Below, piece by piece: positions 1 through 9,122 of a stretch of 64,000 bases of DNA. How positions within the stretch are numbered: the first letter of the stretch is position 1; each line of letters starts with the position of its first letter. Origin of the DNA: Whitmania pigra (lineage: Eukaryota > Annelida > Clitellata > Hirudinida > Haemopidae); the NCBI GenBank assembly GCA_021613335.1, contig JAJTWR010000431.1, positions 2,108,001 to 2,172,000 of the forward strand. The letters are read 5' to 3'. Below the pieces are notes generated by a model. The model saw nothing but the letters and a program-made list of their open reading frames with translations. It was not told where the DNA came from and ran no database searches. The position numbers and the translations under genes were made by a program.

Positions 1-666
1 CCAGTTGCGCAAAGTCTCTAGCGAGTGCGCGACGATGACGATGGTCTTCCCGTTGGTTCGGAACTCTTGGAGCTTCGCTGAGGACTTGTGCTGAAAGTAC
101 TCGTCGCCGACGGCGAGGATTTCGTCGATGAGCAGGATGTCGGGCTCGACGTGCACAGCGACCGCAAACGCGAGCCGCAGGAACATCCCGCTTGAGTAGA
201 TGCGCACCGGCTCGTCGATGAAGTCGCCGATTTCCGCGAACTCGATGATGCGCGGAGTGGCGGCGCGAATTTGTTTCGCGGTCATTCCGAGGATGATGCC
301 GTTGATGGTGATGTTCTCGCGGCCGGTGAAGTCTGGGTGGAAGCCAGCGCCGAGTTCCAGGAGCGCCGAGATGCGTCCGTTGACGGTCACCACGCCTTCG
401 GTGGGGGTGAGGATTCCGGTTATCAGCTTGAGGAGGGTCGATTTCCCCGAGCCGTTGGCGCCGATGATGCCGATGGACTGGCCGCGCTTGATGTCGAGAT
501 TGACGTTCTTCAGCGCTTCGATGCGTTTTGGCGCAGCCCCAGGCGATCCTCGGCCAGTGAGAAAACGCACGAGTTCGCTCTTGAGCGTCGTCCCGTGGGC
601 CAACCGGGAGGACTTCTTGAATGTTTTCCGAATTCCCTTGAGCTGAATTGCGAGGTCGTCGCTCAT
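1..666 (-). CDS. Polysaccharide ABC exporter ATPase (Wzt/TagH type), cut by left edge
   Basis: This is the nucleotide-binding subunit of an ABC-2 exporter for lipid-linked polysaccharide (O-antigen or teichoic-acid type), acting at the inner membrane. The first 222 residues are visible and the 3' end lies outside the window. Seen: Walker A GANGSGKST at residues 69-77, a YSSGM signature at 157-161, Walker B ILLIDE at 177-182 and the switch histidine at about 214. The degenerate SSGM signature and a roughly 50-residue lead before the first beta strand are typical of the Wzt/TagH branch. The start ATG overlaps the stop of the permease gene (ATGA at 663-666), so the two are translationally coupled. 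Whether a C-terminal carbohydrate-binding domain follows cannot be seen. Confidence 0.93.
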   Translation of the reverse strand, partial: MSDDLAIQLKGIRKTFKKSSRLAHGTTLKSELVRFLTGRGSPGAAPKRIEALKNVNLDIKRGQSIGIIGANGSGKSTLLKLITGILTPTEGVVTVNGRISALLELGAGFHPDFTGRENITINGIILGMTAKQIRAATPRIIEFAEIGDFIDEPVRIYSSGMFLRLAFAVAVHVEPDILLIDEILAVGDEYFQHKSSAKLQEFRTNGKTIVIVAHSLETLRNW

Positions 667-1481
667 ACCAACTCGGCAAAGTCGTCGCGGCGCTGTTCAA
701 ACACATGCGCCGCAAACGCGAAGAGAAGAAGAGAGAGAAAGGCGACCCAAGCGAGCGCTTGGAAATCGGGGAGGCGATGCCAGTAAAAGATGTCGCGCCA
801 GGACTCGGTGAATGTCGCGACCGGATTTGCGTAGCGCACGTAGCGTTGGATTTCGTCGGCGGTGAGTGACACCCCGGTACTGCCGAGGGTGACGTCGCGG
901 ATAGAGCGAAGATTCCAAAACACCGGAGTGCAGAAAAACCAGAGGGCCGTGAGGTTGGCGACGATGTGGACGAGGTCGCGGAACATGACTGCGAGCGATG
1001 ACAGCAGGTAGGCCAACGCGAGGGTGAAGAGGGTCTGCACCGCTATGACGAGCGGAAGGACGACGACGTGCCAGCTCGGAGGATTGTGGAAGACGTAGCC
1101 CAGACCGACGAGGAGCGGCAGGGTCAGGAGCATGTTCGTGAGGTTCGTCGCTACGGTTGTTGCCGGGAGGACTTGCGGTGGAAGGCGCACCTTCGTGAGG
1201 AGGTCGCGGCGCTCGTTGATGGAGTTCGAGCCGTTGGTGATGGAGGTCGAAAAGCACAGCCAAGGGACGAGGGCCGTGAACAAGAAGAACGGGAAGTTCG
1301 GCACCCCGCTGTCGAGGAGCACCCCGAACACCAACATGTAGATGAGCATGTTGAGGAGCGGATTCAAAAAGGTCCACAGGAAGCCGAAGACCGACGTCCG
1401 GTAGCGGGCTGAAAGTTCGCGCTGGGTGAGCGCCCAGAGCAACGTGCGATACTGGTAGAGTTCTCGTAAGTTGCGCAGCAT
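663..1481 (-). CDS. ABC-2 type polysaccharide export permease (Wzm/TagG type)
   Basis: This is the membrane subunit of the exporter whose ATPase follows it. The 272-residue protein has a cytoplasmic N-terminal stretch (LRELYQYRTLLWALTQREL), about six hydrophobic segments, and the conserved loop VMFRDLVHIV near the third quarter that contacts the ATPase in this family. I chose the ATG at 1481, giving MLRNLREL. An in-frame TTG at 1511 would add ten residues but has no better ribosome site. A GAGG lies about ten bases upstream of the ATG. The gene probably continues the operon that begins with the MaoC-like gene at 2950; the gap to epmA is about 50 bases. The exported glycan is unknown because no glycosyltransferases are in view. 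Confidence 0.92.
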   Translation of the reverse strand: MLRNLRELYQYRTLLWALTQRELSARYRTSVFGFLWTFLNPLLNMLIYMLVFGVLLDSGVPNFPFFLFTALVPWLCFSTSITNGSNSINERRDLLTKVRLPPQVLPATTVATNLTNMLLTLPLLVGLGYVFHNPPSWHVVVLPLVIAVQTLFTLALAYLLSSLAVMFRDLVHIVANLTALWFFCTPVFWNLRSIRDVTLGSTGVSLTADEIQRYVRYANPVATFTESWRDIFYWHRLPDFQALAWVAFLSLLLFAFAAHVFEQRRDDFAELV

Positions 1482-1532
1482 TGCTCGGGACCTCGGATAT
1501 CGAAGTTTCAAGCCCGCTTCAAAGACAACCTT

Positions 1533-2504
1533 TTACAACTGCCAAGGAAAGAGGAGCACGTCTCCGACTGTTGGTCTGCGCAAGAGGAGCATGAGGATGC
1601 GGTCGAGGCCGAGGGCGATGCCTGCACAGGGCGGCATTTTCCCGACTGCGGCGAGGAACTCTTCGTCGATCGGGAGCACTTCCCGGCCGGCGGCGCGTCG
1701 CTGGTGCTGCTCGGCGACGAGGCGCGCGCGCTGCTCCGCTGCATCCGTGAGTTCGGAGAAGCCGTTGCCGAGTTCCACGCCGTCGGCGTAGAGTTCCACG
1801 CGCTCGGCGACGCGGCGGTTTGGCGCGAGGCGCGCGAGGGCCGCCATCGACGCTGGGTAGTCGTAGAGAAAGCACGGGCGGCCAACGCCGAGGGTCGGCT
1901 CCACGCGCTCCAGAAACAGCTGAAAAAAAGCATCTTCGAAAGACGCCTCTTCGCCGAGGCGAATCCCAAGTTTCCGCACCGCACGCACGAAGTCTGCCTC
2001 CGGCATCAACGGGTCAAGTCCCGTGGCGCCGAGGAACACTTCTTGGACGCTGCGCCGCTCATAGGGAGTGCGGGAGAAAAGCTCGCGCTCGGGAGCGACT
2101 GCGCGCTCGACGGCGGCGAAAGCAGCCTCGGTGTCGTTCATGATGTCGCGGTAGTCCGCGTTGGGCCGGTAGAACTCCAGCATCGAGAATTCTGGATTGT
2201 GAGCGGCGGCGACTTCGCCATTGCGAAACACTTTGCAGATTTGGAAGAGCGCCGGACATCCGGGCTGGGCGAGGAGGCGCTTCATAGCGTACTCCGGCGA
2301 AGTGTGGAGCCAGGCTGCGCGTGGGGCGCCGCCGCTCATCGTCGGGATGAAGCTCACCGAAAAAGGGTCGATGTGCGGCTCCATCCCGGGTGCGGCGACG
2401 AGAATGGGAGTCTCGACTTCGAGGAAGCCCTTGCCCTCGAAGTAGGCCCGGAGCGCGCGGTGCATCTGAGAGCGCGCTCCCGCTGCCTCCAGCGCTGGGT
2501 TCAT
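1533..2504 (-). CDS. epmA: EpmA, elongation factor P--(R)-beta-lysine ligase
   Basis: EpmA (GenX/PoxA) is a class II lysyl-tRNA synthetase paralogue lacking the tRNA anticodon-binding domain. It attaches (R)-beta-lysine to a lysine of elongation factor P. The 323-residue length matches the family (about 325). Motif 2-like FRNGE and the C-terminal motif 3 GIALGLDRILML are visible, as is the N-terminal EVETPILV stretch shared with LysRS. The start at 2504 is set by a 4-base overlap (ATGA, 2501-2504) with the stop of the preceding MaoC-like gene. Longer upstream reading is only read-through into that gene. The partner lysine aminomutase EpmB and EF-P are not in this window. Confidence 0.93.
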   Translation of the reverse strand: MNPALEAAGARSQMHRALRAYFEGKGFLEVETPILVAAPGMEPHIDPFSVSFIPTMSGGAPRAAWLHTSPEYAMKRLLAQPGCPALFQICKVFRNGEVAAAHNPEFSMLEFYRPNADYRDIMNDTEAAFAAVERAVAPERELFSRTPYERRSVQEVFLGATGLDPLMPEADFVRAVRKLGIRLGEEASFEDAFFQLFLERVEPTLGVGRPCFLYDYPASMAALARLAPNRRVAERVELYADGVELGNGFSELTDAAEQRARLVAEQHQRRAAGREVLPIDEEFLAAVGKMPPCAGIALGLDRILMLLLRRPTVGDVLLFPWQL

Positions 2505-2950
2505 GGATTGCGCTTGGAGATCATCGTCCAGGCTTTGACTTCCATGACCGGTTCCCCGCGTTGGTTCTTCACGACCCACAGAGAACGGATAGAGCCCTGG
2601 GTGGGGCGGCTCTTCGACGGGCGCGTTTCAATGACGGTCGCTTCGAGGTGCAGGGAGTCGCCCACGAAGACCGGCTTCAACCACCGAAGCTCGTCGAGGC
2701 CGGGCGAGCCCAGCCCGGCGGTGCGGAGGATGAAACTGTCGCAGGCGATGCGCATGGTCAGTGATGCCGTGTGCCAACCGCTCGCACAGAGGGCGCCAAA
2801 GGGCGTGCGCTTTGCTGCGGCATCATCCAAGTGGAACGGTTGCGGGTCGAACTGTTTTGCGAAGGCGACAATCTCTTCGGCGGTGATCGGCGCGCTCTTC
2901 GCGGTAAAAGTAGTCCCGAGGGGCATATCTTCGAAGTACAGGGTGGACAT
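2501..2950 (-). CDS. MaoC-like hotdog dehydratase
   Basis: This is a single hotdog-fold (R)-specific enoyl hydratase or dehydratase of 149 residues. The hydratase-2 signature is present around residues 35-60: FDPQPFHLDDAAAKRTPFG, with the catalytic Asp and His of DPQPFH, followed by ASGWHT. Such proteins act on short- or branched-chain enoyl-CoA or enoyl-ACP, and the exact substrate cannot be read from sequence. It is the first gene of the leftward group and its stop overlaps the epmA start by four bases. A 79-base divergent gap separates it from the lipoprotein gene at 3030, which must hold both promoters. Confidence 0.9.
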   Translation of the reverse strand: MSTLYFEDMPLGTTFTAKSAPITAEEIVAFAKQFDPQPFHLDDAAAKRTPFGALCASGWHTASLTMRIACDSFILRTAGLGSPGLDELRWLKPVFVGDSLHLEATVIETRPSKSRPTQGSIRSLWVVKNQRGEPVMEVKAWTMISKRNP

Positions 2951-3029
2951 GCTGCCAAATGTACTCGCTCACTCGTCGCTCGTCGGCGAAAATTGGCTTC
3001 GAAGAGCGAGGAGGGTAGGGTGCGCTCCC

Positions 3030-4586
3030 ATGCTCTCCAAGCTCGCGCCGTTCGCGGCGGCGATAGTTGTAGGCTCCGCGTGTACCCACAGAGTCTCGCC
3101 GGCGTCGACAACCCCAGCACCGAGTGGGGCGACGAACGCATCGCAATTCCTCTTGAAGAAAGTCGATGCGCTCGACGAAGAAGTGCGACGCTACCTAGTG
3201 CGAGTCGACGACGCGTTGTGGAAGGCTTGGACCACCGGTGAGTCGCTCGATTCTGTGGCGAAGCTCGACCCGCCAAAAGAATTACTCTCTCAGGAGGCGC
3301 TCGCCACGTTAGATGCGGCAATTTCAGTTGGCGTGGTCCCGGTGCGCGCAGCGAATTTGCGGGGTTATCTCGCCGGGCTTCGCCTCTCGAGAGCGACTTC
3401 TGCGGAGGGCGAGGCCATCTCTGCGTACGAGGCCTCGGCGACCTTCACGGTTGCCGGGCGCGAGGTGCGGTGGCGCGACATGGAGCGGTTACTGATGAAT
3501 GAACCCACCGCCGCGCAGCGGCGGCGCTTGTGGAACGGCGGCGCGGAAGTGGCAGCTCGGGTCGCGGCGCTGAGACGCCAGCGTAGCGAGGCTGCCCGCC
3601 CAGAGCTCGACCGACTCGGCATGCCGGATGCCACTGCCCTCTGGTTGTCCACCCGAGAGCTCGACTCGGCGACACTCAAGGCCAAAGCGCAAGCGCTCCT
3701 CGCGGGCAGCACTCCCGCTTGGGAGAAGGTCCTCGCGGATAGGATGAAGGTTGAGGGCCTTACCGAGGCCGCTTGGGCGGATTTGCCGCGCCTTTTTCGG
3801 GTGCCACCGGAGGTCGATCGCCTTGTCGCGCCGGGTGACAAACTCGCTCGCGACGCCCTCGCCGCGTTGGACCTCGCGAAGCGCAAAGGGTTCCAATGGG
3901 ACTTGGACGACAAAGCGACCAAACAGCCGCTGCCGCTCGTGCTGTCGCTCGCGCGGAATGATGTGCGGGTGTCGTGGAAGCCGGTAGCCGGGTTGCGCCC
4001 TGCACGGCTGTTTCTCGGTACGGTTGGCATCGCCGTGGCGTTGGGGGCCGTGAAGCCCACGTACGCTTCCGCCATGAGTCTCACCCATATGGGCGACCCG
4101 GCTCGCGGACAGAGCGTTGCTTTCCTGTTCGAGGACCTCATGCTCGACAAGGATTGGGTCTTGGCGCAAGGTTTTGAGGCATCTCAAGTTGATGCAATCG
4201 TCAACGCGGCTCAGGTACTGCGCTTGTACGAGCTACGAAGAGCCTGCCTATCGGTGCTGCTCCAACTTGAGTCTTTGAGCGATGAGGAGATGCCCGCGCG
4301 CGTTGCCACACTCGCGGAATTAGCCTTGGGGGTCAAAGCGTTGCCGGCAGAGGGAAAGCGAATTCTCCTGGAACTGAGTGACGACCTGCGCTCAGGGACT
4401 TGGCTCACGAGCGCCGCTGCTGCGGCCACGCTGCGCAGGAGCCTCGCAGCCAATTCCTGGCCGAAACCCAAAGCGGTCCGTGCACTCGACGATGTACTCG
4501 TTGAGGGCATCGGCGTACGCATGCCAGCCCTCGATGATCGAGGAGTAAAAGCGGTCGTTGCGAACTACGCGACGCCGCTCGAATGA
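3030..4586 (+). CDS. Lipoprotein resembling a catalytically dead M2/M3-type metallopeptidase
   Basis: This is a 518-residue lipoprotein with a signal peptide and a lipobox cysteine at about residue 18 (VVGSAC). The helical body has the feel of the gluzincin peptidases of the ACE/oligopeptidase type: an early DDALWKAWTTGE helix, NEPTAAQRRRLW, then DVRVSWKPVAGLRPARLFL. In active relatives a zinc motif HExxH is expected where this protein reads LFLGTVGIAVAL (about residues 327-338). The downstream AFLFEDLMLDKDWV helix, which normally follows the third zinc ligand Glu, is preceded by RGQS. So all zinc ligands appear lost. The assignment comes from pattern memory, not a search. The start ATG at 3030 is chosen because it begins the signal peptide. 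Confidence 0.6.
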   Translation: MLSKLAPFAAAIVVGSACTHRVSPASTTPAPSGATNASQFLLKKVDALDEEVRRYLVRVDDALWKAWTTGESLDSVAKLDPPKELLSQEALATLDAAISVGVVPVRAANLRGYLAGLRLSRATSAEGEAISAYEASATFTVAGREVRWRDMERLLMNEPTAAQRRRLWNGGAEVAARVAALRRQRSEAARPELDRLGMPDATALWLSTRELDSATLKAKAQALLAGSTPAWEKVLADRMKVEGLTEAAWADLPRLFRVPPEVDRLVAPGDKLARDALAALDLAKRKGFQWDLDDKATKQPLPLVLSLARNDVRVSWKPVAGLRPARLFLGTVGIAVALGAVKPTYASAMSLTHMGDPARGQSVAFLFEDLMLDKDWVLAQGFEASQVDAIVNAAQVLRLYELRRACLSVLLQLESLSDEEMPARVATLAELALGVKALPAEGKRILLELSDDLRSGTWLTSAAAAATLRRSLAANSWPKPKAVRALDDVLVEGIGVRMPALDDRGVKAVVANYATPLE

Positions 4587-4625
4587 TGCGTACCCTAATG
4601 GCGCGAATGACAAGAGGAGAGCGAA

Positions 4626-5819
4626 GTGCGACGTAAGCGGATCGGTATTCTCACCGGCGGTGGCGATGTTCCGGGACTCAACTCGGTCATCAAGAGCGTC
4701 GTCTACCGTGGAGAAGAGATTGGACTCAAAGTTGTCGGTATCCGGCGAGGCTTCGAAGGGTTGACCCACGTCAACCTCGACGACCCAGAGAGCACCAAGC
4801 GGTACATCATGGAACTCTCCCGCGAGAACACCCGCACCATCGATCGCACCGGCGGCACCATGCTCCATTCCACGCGCGTGGGTCCGAATAAGGTGAAGGT
4901 GCTCCCGGCGCACTTGGTCGGCAAGGTGGAGCCGCTGCCCGAGCCGGGGCCGTATTACGATCTCACCGACTACGCGCTCGCCAACTTGGAGCGCCTGCGC
5001 ATTTCCGCGCTCATCGCAATCGGTGGCGACGGCACGCTCAAGTCGGCGGCGATGCTCCAACGTCGAGGGGTTTCGGTGATCGGCATCCCGAAGACCATGG
5101 ACAACGACGTGCAGGGCACCGAGTACTGCGTCGGCTTCTCCACCGCGATTACCCGGGCCATCGGCGCGATTGATCGCCAACGGACGACCATCGGCTCGCA
5201 CGAGCGCCTCGGCATCTTCCGCATCTTCGGACGAGATTCGGGATTTTCGGCGCTCTACGCCTCCCACGTCACCTCGAATCGCTGTGTCATTCCTGAATAC
5301 CGGGTCGACCTCGAAAAGTTGATTGAGTTGCTGATTGCCGAGAAGCGCGGGAACCCGAGCAACTATGCGCTCGTGGTCCTCTCCGAGGGCGCCGCGTGGC
5401 ATGGTTACGAGCCCCAGTACTACGGGCGTGCCGACGCTTACGGGAGGCGAAAGAAAGTCTCCATCGCTCAGGCGTTCAGCGACGAGGTGATGGTCCGCAC
5501 TTCGGAGGACACTATTGTCTCCGATTTGACCTACGACCTGCGCTCCGGCGACCCGGACTTCATCGACAAACTCGTCGCTTCGACCTTCGGAACGATGGCC
5601 TTAGAGTCGGTCTCGCAAGGGAGCAGCGGCCTTATGTCGGCGATTGTCTCCGGTGCCTACCAACTCGTGCCGCTTCCAGACCCGACGCTCGGGCCTCGGA
5701 AAGTCGATGTGGCGTCGATGTACAACACCGAACGCTACCGCCCGCTCTACGGCGACAAGCGAGGGTTGCCGATATTCTTGCAGCCGGTCGCGGACGCCAA
5801 GCCACTGAGTCTGCTGTAG
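4626..5819 (+). CDS. pfkA: 6-phosphofructokinase, probably ATP-dependent
   Basis: This enzyme phosphorylates fructose 6-phosphate to fructose 1,6-bisphosphate in glycolysis. The 397-residue protein starts with GTG at 4626 behind a GAGGAGAG-like ribosome site. It opens with the phosphate loop ILTGGGDVPGLN. The donor-site residues are a mixed set: GGDGT (133-137), where Gly after the Asp is the ATP-type choice, and PKTMDND (155-161), where Lys is the residue usual in pyrophosphate-dependent enzymes. This Gly/Lys pair is known in some ATP-dependent members of the PPi-like branch, such as trypanosomatid enzymes. ATP use is therefore favoured but not proven. The stop lies three bases from the convergent ileS stop. 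Confidence 0.93.
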   Translation: MRRKRIGILTGGGDVPGLNSVIKSVVYRGEEIGLKVVGIRRGFEGLTHVNLDDPESTKRYIMELSRENTRTIDRTGGTMLHSTRVGPNKVKVLPAHLVGKVEPLPEPGPYYDLTDYALANLERLRISALIAIGGDGTLKSAAMLQRRGVSVIGIPKTMDNDVQGTEYCVGFSTAITRAIGAIDRQRTTIGSHERLGIFRIFGRDSGFSALYASHVTSNRCVIPEYRVDLEKLIELLIAEKRGNPSNYALVVLSEGAAWHGYEPQYYGRADAYGRRKKVSIAQAFSDEVMVRTSEDTIVSDLTYDLRSGDPDFIDKLVASTFGTMALESVSQGSSGLMSAIVSGAYQLVPLPDPTLGPRKVDVASMYNTERYRPLYGDKRGLPIFLQPVADAKPLSLL

Positions 5820-5822
5820 CGC

Positions 5823-8800
5823 TTATGCGCCGACGCGACGGATGGCGATGGTCAGCGGTCGCGCATCGACGGCCACTTCGTGCACCGTGAAGCCGCTCTG
5901 GGACTGCGGCAGAATGCCGCCGACGGCATAGGTCCCTTGGACGAGGGCTTCCTCGCGCACAAGTCGCTCCTCCGCCGCTAGTACCTCGCGCAGCTCTTCG
6001 TCGATGGTCGCGAGCACGAGGTCGATGCGGTGAGAGACCTCCAGCGCCGGGGTGGCCGCGCGCGCCTGTTGCAGCGCCCGCAACGCCTCGCGGACCATAC
6101 CTTCTCGAAGGAGTGTCTGGTCGAGCGCCGTATCCAGGGCCACCGTCAGTGCGCCGTCGCTCTCGACCACGACGCCCTCGCGCGCGGCGCGGGAGACGAG
6201 CACGTCGTCGCGGGTGAGGGCGGCGCCCGCAACCTCGACGGTCTCGCCGCGGTCGAGGCGATCCCAGAGCGAGCGGTCCATCGTTTCGATGGCGGCGCCT
6301 ACGCTCTTCAACTTGGGTCCGAGGCGCTTACCCAAGGTTTTGAAGTTGGGCCGGAAGGTGAGCGTCGCGAGGGCGGTGTCGTCGGCGACGAGGCGCTGCT
6401 CCTTGACGTTTAGCTCATCGAGGATGAGAGCCGCTTGTCGCTGCAGGCGCTCGCGGACCTTGTCGTCGTGGCTCACGACGGTGACTGCGCGCAGCGGTTG
6501 GCGGTTCTTCAGCTTGTGGCGCTCGCGCAGAGTTCGGCCCAAGCGGACCACGGTGCGCACGACCTCGAAATCAGTCTCGAGTTCTCGGTCGATGAGCGAC
6601 TCTTGCACCTGCGGGTAATCGGCGAGGTGTACCGATGTGGTGGGGTCCTTCGGCAGCAGGGTTCGGTAGATGCGCTCCGACATGAACGGCATGATCGGCG
6701 CCAGCACCTTCGCGAAGGTGGTGAGCACTTCGTAGAGCGTGAAGTACGCGCTCGCTTTGTCGGCGTCGGCCTCGCTGCGCCAAAAGCGGCGGCGGGAGCG
6801 GCGGATGTACCAATTGGTGAGGTCGTCGATGAAGGCCAGCATCGGCGGCACGGTCCGGTGGAGGTAGTAGCCCTCCATCTCGCGGTTCACCTCGCCGATG
6901 AGCGTCTGGAGCACCGACAGAATCCAGCGATCCAAATCGGAGCGCTCTTTCGGTGCCGGGCCCGGCAGTTCGGGGTTGAAACCGCGGCCGCCGTCTTCGA
7001 GGTTTGCGTAGGTGACAAAGAAGCTGAGCGCGTTTTGGAGCGGCAGCATCACCGAGCGAACGACTTCTTTGATGCCGGTCTCGCTGAAGCGAAGGGGCTC
7101 ACCGCGCACGACTGGGGAGCTCACGAGGTATGCGCGGAGCGCGTCGGCGCCATAGGAATTAAGGACGACGCTCGGGTCCGGGTAGTTCTTCTTGGACTTC
7201 GACATCTTCGCGCCGTCTTCGGCGAGCACGAGCCCGTTGACGACGACGTTGCGGAACGGCGGGCGGTCGAAGATGGCGGAGGAGAGAACGACCAGGGTGT
7301 AGAACCAGCCCCGCGTCTGGTCGAGTCCCTCGGCGATGAAGTTCGCCGGGAAGTCGCGCTCGAATTCCTCTCGGTTCTCGAAGGGGTAGTGGACCTGTGC
7401 GTAGGGCATCGAGCCGGATTCGAACCAGCAATCGAAGACGTCCGGGATTCGTTTGTAGGTGCGCCCGTCTTTGACAAACTGAAGGTGGTCAATCTCGTGG
7501 GGGTGCAGTCCGTCGGGCACGGCGCCGGTGTACCGGGTCAGTTCTTCAAGAGAGCCAATGCAGACGTGATCTTTCCCGTCTTCGCTGACCCAAATCGGCA
7601 GCGGAGTTCCCCAAAAGCGGTTGCGGGACACGGACCAGTCGCGGGCTTCGGCGAGCCAGTTGGAGAAGCGCCCCTGGCCCACGAACTCTGGCACCCAATG
7701 AATCTGCGCGTTGTGCGCGACCATGCGCTCGCGCAGCGTCGAGGCGCGCACGTACCAGGAGGGCGAAGTCTTGTAGATGAGCGGAGTGCCTGAGCGCCAA
7801 CAATAGGGGTACGCGTGGCGAATGGTGTCGTGGCGAACGATTGCGCCCTGGGCCTTCAAGTCTTTGAGGATGTCCTTATCGGCTTCCTTGACGTTCCGAC
7901 CAGCGTAAGGCGGGACGGCTTCGGTGAAGTTTCCTTCGTCGTCGACCGGGTCGACGGGAGCGATGCCGACCCGCTTACAGGCCTCGAAGTCGTCCTCGCC
8001 GTAGGCCGGGGCCATGTGCACAAGTCCGGTACCCTCTTCGGTGGAGACGTGGGGCGACGTGAGGATTTGAAAAGCGTTCGGATGCTTCGCGAAAAATGGA
8101 AAGAGCGGCTTGTAGTGGCGACCGGCGAGTTCGCGGCCGGGGCGCTCTTCCAGTATCGGCAAGTTGCCCTGACGGAAGGTGGCTTCGATGCGGGCCTTCG
8201 CCACCCAGTAGCGCTGCCCCTCGAACTCCACCAACGCGTAGGGGATGTCTTCGCCGACGGCGACCGCGAGGTTGGAGGGAAGCGTCCAGGGAGTTGTCGT
8301 CCAGATGAGGAGGTGCTCGCCGGGCTTGTCGACGAGGGCGAGGCGCACGGTGGCGGCCGGATCGTCCACGTCGCGATAGTCGAGGCCGGCCTCGAAGTTG
8401 GAGAGCGGCGTCGAAAGTCTCCAAGAGTAGGGGGTGACGCGTTGCCCTTGGTAGACGAGGCCCTTGTCCCAGAGCTGCCGGAAGACCCACCAGACGCTCT
8501 CCATGAAAGAGCGGTCCATGGTCTTGTAGTCGTTCTTGAAGCTCACCCATCGACCGATGCGGGTGATGGTCTGCTCCCACTCCTTCACATATCGGAGCAC
8601 GCCCGAGCGGCATTCCTCGTTGAACTTGGCGACGCCGTAGGCGCGAATCTCCCGAGGGCCTTTCAAGTCGAGCTTCTTCTCGACGTCCATTTCGATGGGG
8701 AGTCCGTGGGTGTCCCAGCCGAAGCGGCGCTCCACGCGGTAGCCGCGCATCGTCCAGTAGCGAGGGACGATGTCCTTGATGGTGGAGGCTACGAGGTGGC

Positions 8801-8975
8801 CGTAGTGGGGGAGGCCGGTCGCGAACGGGGGGCCGTCGTAAAAGACGTAGCGGCGCTCGTTCGGGCGTTGATCGATGGAGCGCTGGAAGATGTCGTGCGT
8901 CTTCCAGAATTCCAGGACTTCTTCTTCGGAGGCGGGAATCGAGCGCTTGTCGTCGTACGTTGGGAAATACGCCAT
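5823..8975 (-). CDS. ileS: Isoleucyl-tRNA synthetase, eukaryote-like type (IleRS2)
   Basis: This enzyme charges tRNA-Ile. The 1050-residue class I synthetase has HIGH as HYGH at residues 57-60 (PPFATGLPHYGH) and KMSKS at 590-594. The PPFATGLPHYGH form, rather than PPYANGxxHIGH, and the long C-terminal region mark the eukaryote-like type 2 form, known in other bacteria for low sensitivity to mupirocin. The middle of the protein carries the editing insert (WTTTPWTLPSNLAVAVG). The start was placed at the ATG at 8975 (MAYFPTYDD), the usual beginning of the family; upstream in-frame codons look non-coding. No other ileS is in the window, so it may be the sole copy or an additional one. Confidence 0.96.
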   Translation of the reverse strand: MAYFPTYDDKRSIPASEEEVLEFWKTHDIFQRSIDQRPNERRYVFYDGPPFATGLPHYGHLVASTIKDIVPRYWTMRGYRVERRFGWDTHGLPIEMDVEKKLDLKGPREIRAYGVAKFNEECRSGVLRYVKEWEQTITRIGRWVSFKNDYKTMDRSFMESVWWVFRQLWDKGLVYQGQRVTPYSWRLSTPLSNFEAGLDYRDVDDPAATVRLALVDKPGEHLLIWTTTPWTLPSNLAVAVGEDIPYALVEFEGQRYWVAKARIEATFRQGNLPILEERPGRELAGRHYKPLFPFFAKHPNAFQILTSPHVSTEEGTGLVHMAPAYGEDDFEACKRVGIAPVDPVDDEGNFTEAVPPYAGRNVKEADKDILKDLKAQGAIVRHDTIRHAYPYCWRSGTPLIYKTSPSWYVRASTLRERMVAHNAQIHWVPEFVGQGRFSNWLAEARDWSVSRNRFWGTPLPIWVSEDGKDHVCIGSLEELTRYTGAVPDGLHPHEIDHLQFVKDGRTYKRIPDVFDCWFESGSMPYAQVHYPFENREEFERDFPANFIAEGLDQTRGWFYTLVVLSSAIFDRPPFRNVVVNGLVLAEDGAKMSKSKKNYPDPSVVLNSYGADALRAYLVSSPVVRGEPLRFSETGIKEVVRSVMLPLQNALSFFVTYANLEDGGRGFNPELPGPAPKERSDLDRWILSVLQTLIGEVNREMEGYYLHRTVPPMLAFIDDLTNWYIRRSRRRFWRSEADADKASAYFTLYEVLTTFAKVLAPIMPFMSERIYRTLLPKDPTTSVHLADYPQVQESLIDRELETDFEVVRTVVRLGRTLRERHKLKNRQPLRAVTVVSHDDKVRERLQRQAALILDELNVKEQRLVADDTALATLTFRPNFKTLGKRLGPKLKSVGAAIETMDRSLWDRLDRGETVEVAGAALTRDDVLVSRAAREGVVVESDGALTVALDTALDQTLLREGMVREALRALQQARAATPALEVSHRIDLVLATIDEELREVLAAEERLVREEALVQGTYAVGGILPQSQSGFTVHEVAVDARPLTIAIRRVGA

Positions 8976-9122
8976 GTTGCAAAGCCGTACCGAGAACTCA
9001 CGGCGGTGGCAAGGCTGCTTCGAGGCCCCTTGCGGCTTGAGGTGCAGAGGAGTTGCGGGGAGACGCCGCAAGCTCACTCGTCCCTGATAAACTCGCGTGA
9101 GCAACTTCCGAGTGAGGACGAC

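Noticed and set aside
1704..3029. Extension of the pseudo-peptidase frame far upstream to 1704
   Set aside because: It runs antisense through epmA and the MaoC-like gene. The signal peptide beginning at 3030 marks the true start.
6435..9122. Long rightward open frames (6435-7793 and 7815-9122)
   Set aside because: They lie antisense to ileS and reflect its G/C-rich third positions. Their sequences show no family features; only the last part, from 9123, is a real gene on that strand.
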